From the NCBI GenBank assembly GCA_029204225.1, contig CM055095.1, positions 55,021,612-55,085,611 of the forward strand: a stretch of 64,000 bases of DNA, written 5' to 3'. Positions 60,513 through 64,000 of the stretch are shown here, in pieces. Position 1 is the first letter of the stretch; every line of letters starts with the position of its first letter. The notes under the pieces were generated by a model. It was not told the DNA's origin and searched no databases. It saw only the letters and a program-made list of their open reading frames with translations. A program made the translations under genes and the position numbers. The DNA comes from Diphasiastrum complanatum. Taxonomy: Eukaryota; Streptophyta; Lycopodiopsida; Lycopodiales; Lycopodiaceae.

Positions 60513-60636
60513 ATGTCGGATGATGATCATCATTTCGAGTCCAAAGCTGACGCTGGTACTTCTAAAACCTTCTCGCAGCAGGCTGGCACTATTCGCAAGA
60601 ACGCTTACGTCGTCATCAAGTAGAGGCCTTGCAAGG
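60513..60636 (+). pseudogene. eIF5A: eIF5A exon 1 with premature stop
   Basis: From ATG 60513 the frame reads MSDDDHHFESKADAGTSKTF and then QQAGTIRKN, the N-terminus of plant translation elongation factor eIF5A, which helps ribosomes through difficult peptide bonds after hypusination. After IK a TAG (60621-60623) stands where Gly or Asn is usual. RPCK follows, then GTTTTA, the place of the normal intron 1 donor (here a weak one). The next exon with the hypusine loop is not in the window; a copia element begins within about 1.5 kb. It is too short to be seen as a long frame. Retention of the exon-intron boundary means it is a genomic copy and not a processed one. It could be a broken gene, or a real gene carrying a sequence error. 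Confidence 0.8.
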
Positions 60637-60828
60637 TTTTACTTCCATTTTGTGTTTGCTCTTTCTTTCTTCTGAAGCCCGTGAACTCTTTTTCATTGAT
60701 TTCATTGTGTTTTGTGGTAACAATGGAGATCTTCTTCACCTTCATCTGCTCTCGCTCTACCTCTTTCTCTCGATCAACGCTTACGATCTGAAGAAATATT
60801 TTGTTTCTAATGCCAAAGCCTTACTAGG
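60637..60828 (+). other. eIF5A intron 1-like sequence
   Basis: Pyrimidine-rich sequence following the exon boundary, with no coding homology. It ends where the pentanucleotide runs begin. Confidence 0.4.
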
Positions 60829-61985
60829 CGACACGACACGACACGACTCGACACGACACGACACGAAATCAGTCGTGCTCCTCAACTAACCAAGAAGATC
60901 AGCAAAGTACAATGGAGTACACATATTTGATCAAATGTCATGACATCAGCAGAAGTAATCTAGATCGTGGCTAATTTGCCACTCTTGTAATTTGAGATTA
61001 GTTGTAGATGTTTAATCCTTCTAATCTGTAAGTTACAAGATGCGACACGAAATTGTTCGCAAACTATATACTTTCTGATTGATGCATAAGTAAGTAAATA
61101 AGAAGAAGACACGAAAATATTCAGAATACAGTCCACCTGTGAGCGAGACAATTTTGAGAGAATCAGTAGATCCAAAGGTTTGCTAGTAAGCGAGACACAT
61201 TTTTCGTGAGAGAACTGTATTTTTCTCACGCCAATGCACTACGTGGATATGTCATGCAATGCTGCTAAAATTCAAGAAGATCGATAGGTAATATTGTAGT
61301 TGTTATGCACAAATTATTTTGTATGATCTCAAATGAATTTTTGTCTGATATTATTCGTGTGTCTGATTCACTTGCTCATTCAATTCCACACATTGGTTTG
61401 ATTTCGTTGAATGCTACATTAATCTGTTAACATAGATCAGTAGTGTCTGTCTACTCTCTGAAGGATTGTAGGAATGATACAGTTGGTAGTGATCAACAAT
61501 CATATCTGAATTCCTGACGAACTGATTTCATTCGCGAACATTTTCGCTTCGCTTCGCTTCGCTTCGTGTTTCGCTTCGCAATCACTTGACTATAAGCATA
61601 AATCAATTTCAGAGGCTCACTTAGATTTTGTTTCATTTCGTCATGTTTTGTCTCGTCTCGTCTCGTCTTGTCTCATTACAGAGCTTGATTGATATCATCA
61701 CAAATTATTTTGCTTCGTTTCGTTTCGTTTTGCGATCTCTATACTTCCAACATGGATCGTCAAAGCTTGTTTAAGTTTCGCTTCACTTCGTTTCATTTTT
61801 CGTTTAGAATTCATCTCGTTTCGTTTGGTTGTGTTACAGAGCTTGCTGGATCCAACACAAATTATTCTCGAACAAAAATAATTCAGGTTTGAGAAAGTTT
61901 CGGAAATCGTTCAAGATTTTGTTTTATTAGTTTGTCAACAGAGTTCTGGCTAGAATTTGCATTATCTGAGTGCAATTTTTGGCAT
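60829..61985 (+). repeat. probable copia LTR region with CG-containing pentanucleotide runs
   Basis: Separate short runs of (CGACA)n (60830-60865), (TTCGC)n (61543-61580), (GTCTC)n (61650-61676) and (TTCGT)n (61712-61730 and weaker to 61830) lie upstream of a copia primer site. Their position suggests an LTR, but no second LTR is in the window and the left border is not defined. Confidence 0.5.
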
Positions 61986-61988
61986 CAG

Positions 61989-62000
61989 TGGTATAAGAGC
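61989..62000 (+). other. primer-binding site-like sequence (initiator tRNA-Met)
   Basis: TGGTATAAGAGC matches the standard primer site at 11 of 12 bases and lies about 80 bp upstream of the copia gag start. Confidence 0.75.
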
Positions 62001-62079
62001 CTACCTTGTCATAGTCTGACATGGCCAAAAAGCTATCAGATCCAGGAGGCTAAGCATTCAAACGATCAACCATCAACAA

Positions 62080-63060
62080 ATGAACATGAACTTAGAAGCA
62101 ATGGCTTCAATCAGCAGCATAAAATCCAAGATCTGTACAGTTTTAGATTTGTTAGGATCTAACTTCCTTGCATGGAAAGTTAAGACCTCGCTGGTATTAA
62201 AGGGTGAAGGATTATTCCCCTGGGTTGATGGCACAGAGGAGATGCCTACAATGACAGGCAAAGAGCTACGCGAATGGAAGGAGAAAAATGACAAGGCAGT
62301 ATCCTTGCTATCATCATCCATCGAGGATAGCCTCACGCTTGACCTGGTTACACTCTCCAAGGCAAAGGAGATGTGGGATACACTACTCACAAGATTTCAG
62401 ACGAAATCACGTGGTCAGATAATGATGCTTGAAGATCAGCTGACGAACCTGCAGTGGGATGGTAAAGACCTCACTTCTTTTGTTAGAAAGATGAAGGATC
62501 TTTTCCTATCACTACACAATTTCGGAGCAGAAAATACAGTGTCAACAGAGAAGTAGTTCACTTATCTGTTGAGAGCCTTACCTAGATCTTTCCAGACAAG
62601 CAGAACTCTGCTTGCAAAGGATCCTACAATGACCCTCGAAAAGGCAATTGTCGATATTTGAGAGGAAGTCGAGGCTAGAGAGCACCTTGATCACAAGGAT
62701 GGTTTTGACCAAGCCCTCTACAACAACAAGGAAAAAACAAAAAAATAATCCAAGCCTAAGAGGGAGTCGAATCAAAGGCAGGATCGTGATCAACAAGTAG
62801 AAGGAAGCAACAAAGACAAATGGAAGAGCAAAGGGAGGTCGAAACAGCAAGGTGGAGACAAGAAGACCTGCGTGAGGTGCAGATGCAAAGGGCATACAGT
62901 CGATTCGTGCTGGCTCAATCCGAAGATCGAGTGTATCCACTGCCACAAGAAGGGTCATGCAGCCATGGATTGCCATCTGAACTCAATAAACAAATCAGCA
63001 CAAAGCAGACATGAGAATGATAATAGTTCGTCCTATGTCGAGGAGCCAGAGATCTCTTAA
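62080..63060 (+). pseudogene. Ty1/copia gag with two zinc knuckles
   Basis: The frame begins MNMNLEAMASISSIKSKI and contains the UBN2-type capsid domain (LLGSNFLAWKVKTSLVLKGE; AKEMWDTLLTRFQTKSRGQI; MKDLFLSLHNFG), a basic linker and two classical C-x2-C-x4-H-x4-C knuckles (CVRCRCKGHTVDSC and CIHCHKKGHAAMDC, about 62871-62972). In-frame stops at 62554 (TAG), 62659 (TGA) and 62746 (TAA) inactivate it. No protease or later pol is visible before the window end, so the element is truncated. Confidence 0.88.
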
Positions 63061-64000
63061 GTGCGCGCCATTCAAACCATGCCACGTTTCACAACACTTA
63101 ATCCTCATACTCGGTCAATAGCCCCAGGCCCTTTGGTTACTTCTAAGGGGCTTGACATTTCACCTTGGTGCAGGGTCGCCATTAGCTGGTTGAACAGGTT
63201 TGCAGGTTCTCTCCTTCTCTTCCGCATCTATTATAATTAAAATTTTAGTGTTCTCAGGTCGCTCAAGCTGCTCGGGACCCTTTTTCTTGAAATTTTTTTT
63301 CATGTTTTGTTTTTCGAACAGCAGTCACGCTGTCCCACGGGCAGCCTGAACCTGCCCTGCCAAAAAAAAAAAAAAAACTTCTCATTTTTCAAATTTTTAA
63401 CTCTCCGCTTTGCCCACCCGACAAAACCCTACTCTGCCTGCCCAAAGCGCCTACCCATCCGCACACTTGCGGGCTCACATCGCTAGAAGGTGATGTAAGT
63501 ATTAAACTAACTAATAAATTTTTAATATAAATATTTTTTTCTCTTATTTAATTTCGTTTTTAAAGCCTCGTTGATAATGAAGTACACTACAAAAACTAAT
63601 AAATAAATACTTATATAGATTTCGATTTTAAGGATTTAATGATAATGAAGTACACTATATAAATCAATAATCAAAAAGAAAAAGAAAAGTAACTATAAAA
63701 AATTATTAAGTCTTGTCACCATGAATGTGATTAATCTTATAAAATGAGATCCATCCTTCCACCCAAAGGATTATAAAATATTTCTTTTTGAGAAATTAAA
63801 TTGTTTCATTGCATTGTGAATGAAAGCCTATGAGATACATAAAGATCTCTTGATAAAGAGTGATCTAAGATAGATTTCTAGCTTTTAAAAAAGCTTCTAA
63901 TCTCTGCCCAATAAATCCTAGTTCAATTTGGATGATGGTATAATAGATCTACTACAAATATCCTAGCAAATCACTCCTCCAAGAAATTGATTGTAGTTCA
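63061..64000. other. no gene recognised
   Basis: GC-richer words near 63320-63360 (GTCACGCTGTCCC, GGGCAGCC, CTGCCCTGCC) resemble in inverse orientation the block at 60150-60210 (GGGCAGCGTGAGCTGCCC). The rest is AT-rich and empty. Confidence 0.4.

Noticed and set aside
61543-61730. Telomere-like repeat
   Set aside because: The units are TTCGC, GTCTC and TTCGT pentamers and not the plant telomere unit TTTAGGG, and the runs are short.

Overview
This 64 kb window is nuclear DNA of a land plant, probably a seed plant with a large, repeat-rich genome. The evidence is one intact plant-type high-affinity phosphate transporter gene (PHT1 family, about 17.4-19.1 kb), exon 1 of a plant eIF5A gene, plant tRNA-derived retrotransposon primer sites (initiator Met and Asp), long (GA)n/(CT)n tracts, and many nested Ty1/copia and Ty3/gypsy elements. 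Little else is host coding sequence. I cannot name the species.

Layout. 1-1.4 kb: internally deleted copia element between two related LTR pieces. 1.5-1.7 kb: (CT)n. 2.1-2.5 kb: diverged tandem duplication. 2.8-3.4 kb and 6.3-6.9 kb: copia remnants. 7.126-12.888 kb: young Ty3/gypsy element with 98.9% identical LTRs, a 5-bp target duplication and a 918-aa RT-RNase H-integrase-chromodomain frame, but no gag. 13.7-14.9 kb: decayed exon-like fragments with one clear 90-bp intron. 17.4-19.8 kb: PHT1 gene on the minus strand, with a 5' UTR intron and several PHR1-type (P1BS) sites. 19.9-22.7 kb: no recognisable gene. 22.97-33.15 kb: Athila/Tat-like gypsy element A (minus strand). 33.3-36.95 kb: two head-to-head copies of a non-coding gypsy derivative that shares the hairpin leader of the 7.1-kb element. 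37.0-41.6 kb: decayed chromodomain-type gypsy element D (minus). 41.9-46.7 kb: 3' half of element B (plus), a sister of A. 46.9-56.3 kb: element C (plus), a more distant relative of A and B. 56.3-57.0 kb: copia integrase fragment. 57.98-58.85 kb and 59.6-60.1 kb: gypsy RT and RNase H remnants. 60.2-60.7 kb: (GA)n plus eIF5A exon 1 with a premature stop. 60.8-63.1 kb: CG-containing pentanucleotide runs, then a copia primer site and gag.

The most notable system is in elements A, B and C. All three carry, between pol and the 3' LTR, a long accessory reading frame (N-terminal globular region, central helical region in A and B, coiled coil, and a conserved C-terminal domain). Both non-coding spacers of the elements (LTR-to-gag and pol-to-accessory frame) contain many copies, in both orientations, of a 14-bp motif close to GAACCYTCGCMGAG. 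The motif drifts between families but keeps its frame position by position. A self-recognition system, in which the accessory protein binds motifs in its own element (compare VANC proteins of VANDAL transposons), is an attractive but untested inference. A second unusual structure is a five-fold GTGCT...AGCAC hairpin array just after the primer site of another gypsy lineage, present at three places in the window.

Most in-frame stops in A, B and C that can be compared with a sister copy are CAG-to-TAG or TGG-to-TAG changes in CHG context, as expected from deamination of methylated CHG sites in silenced plant transposons.
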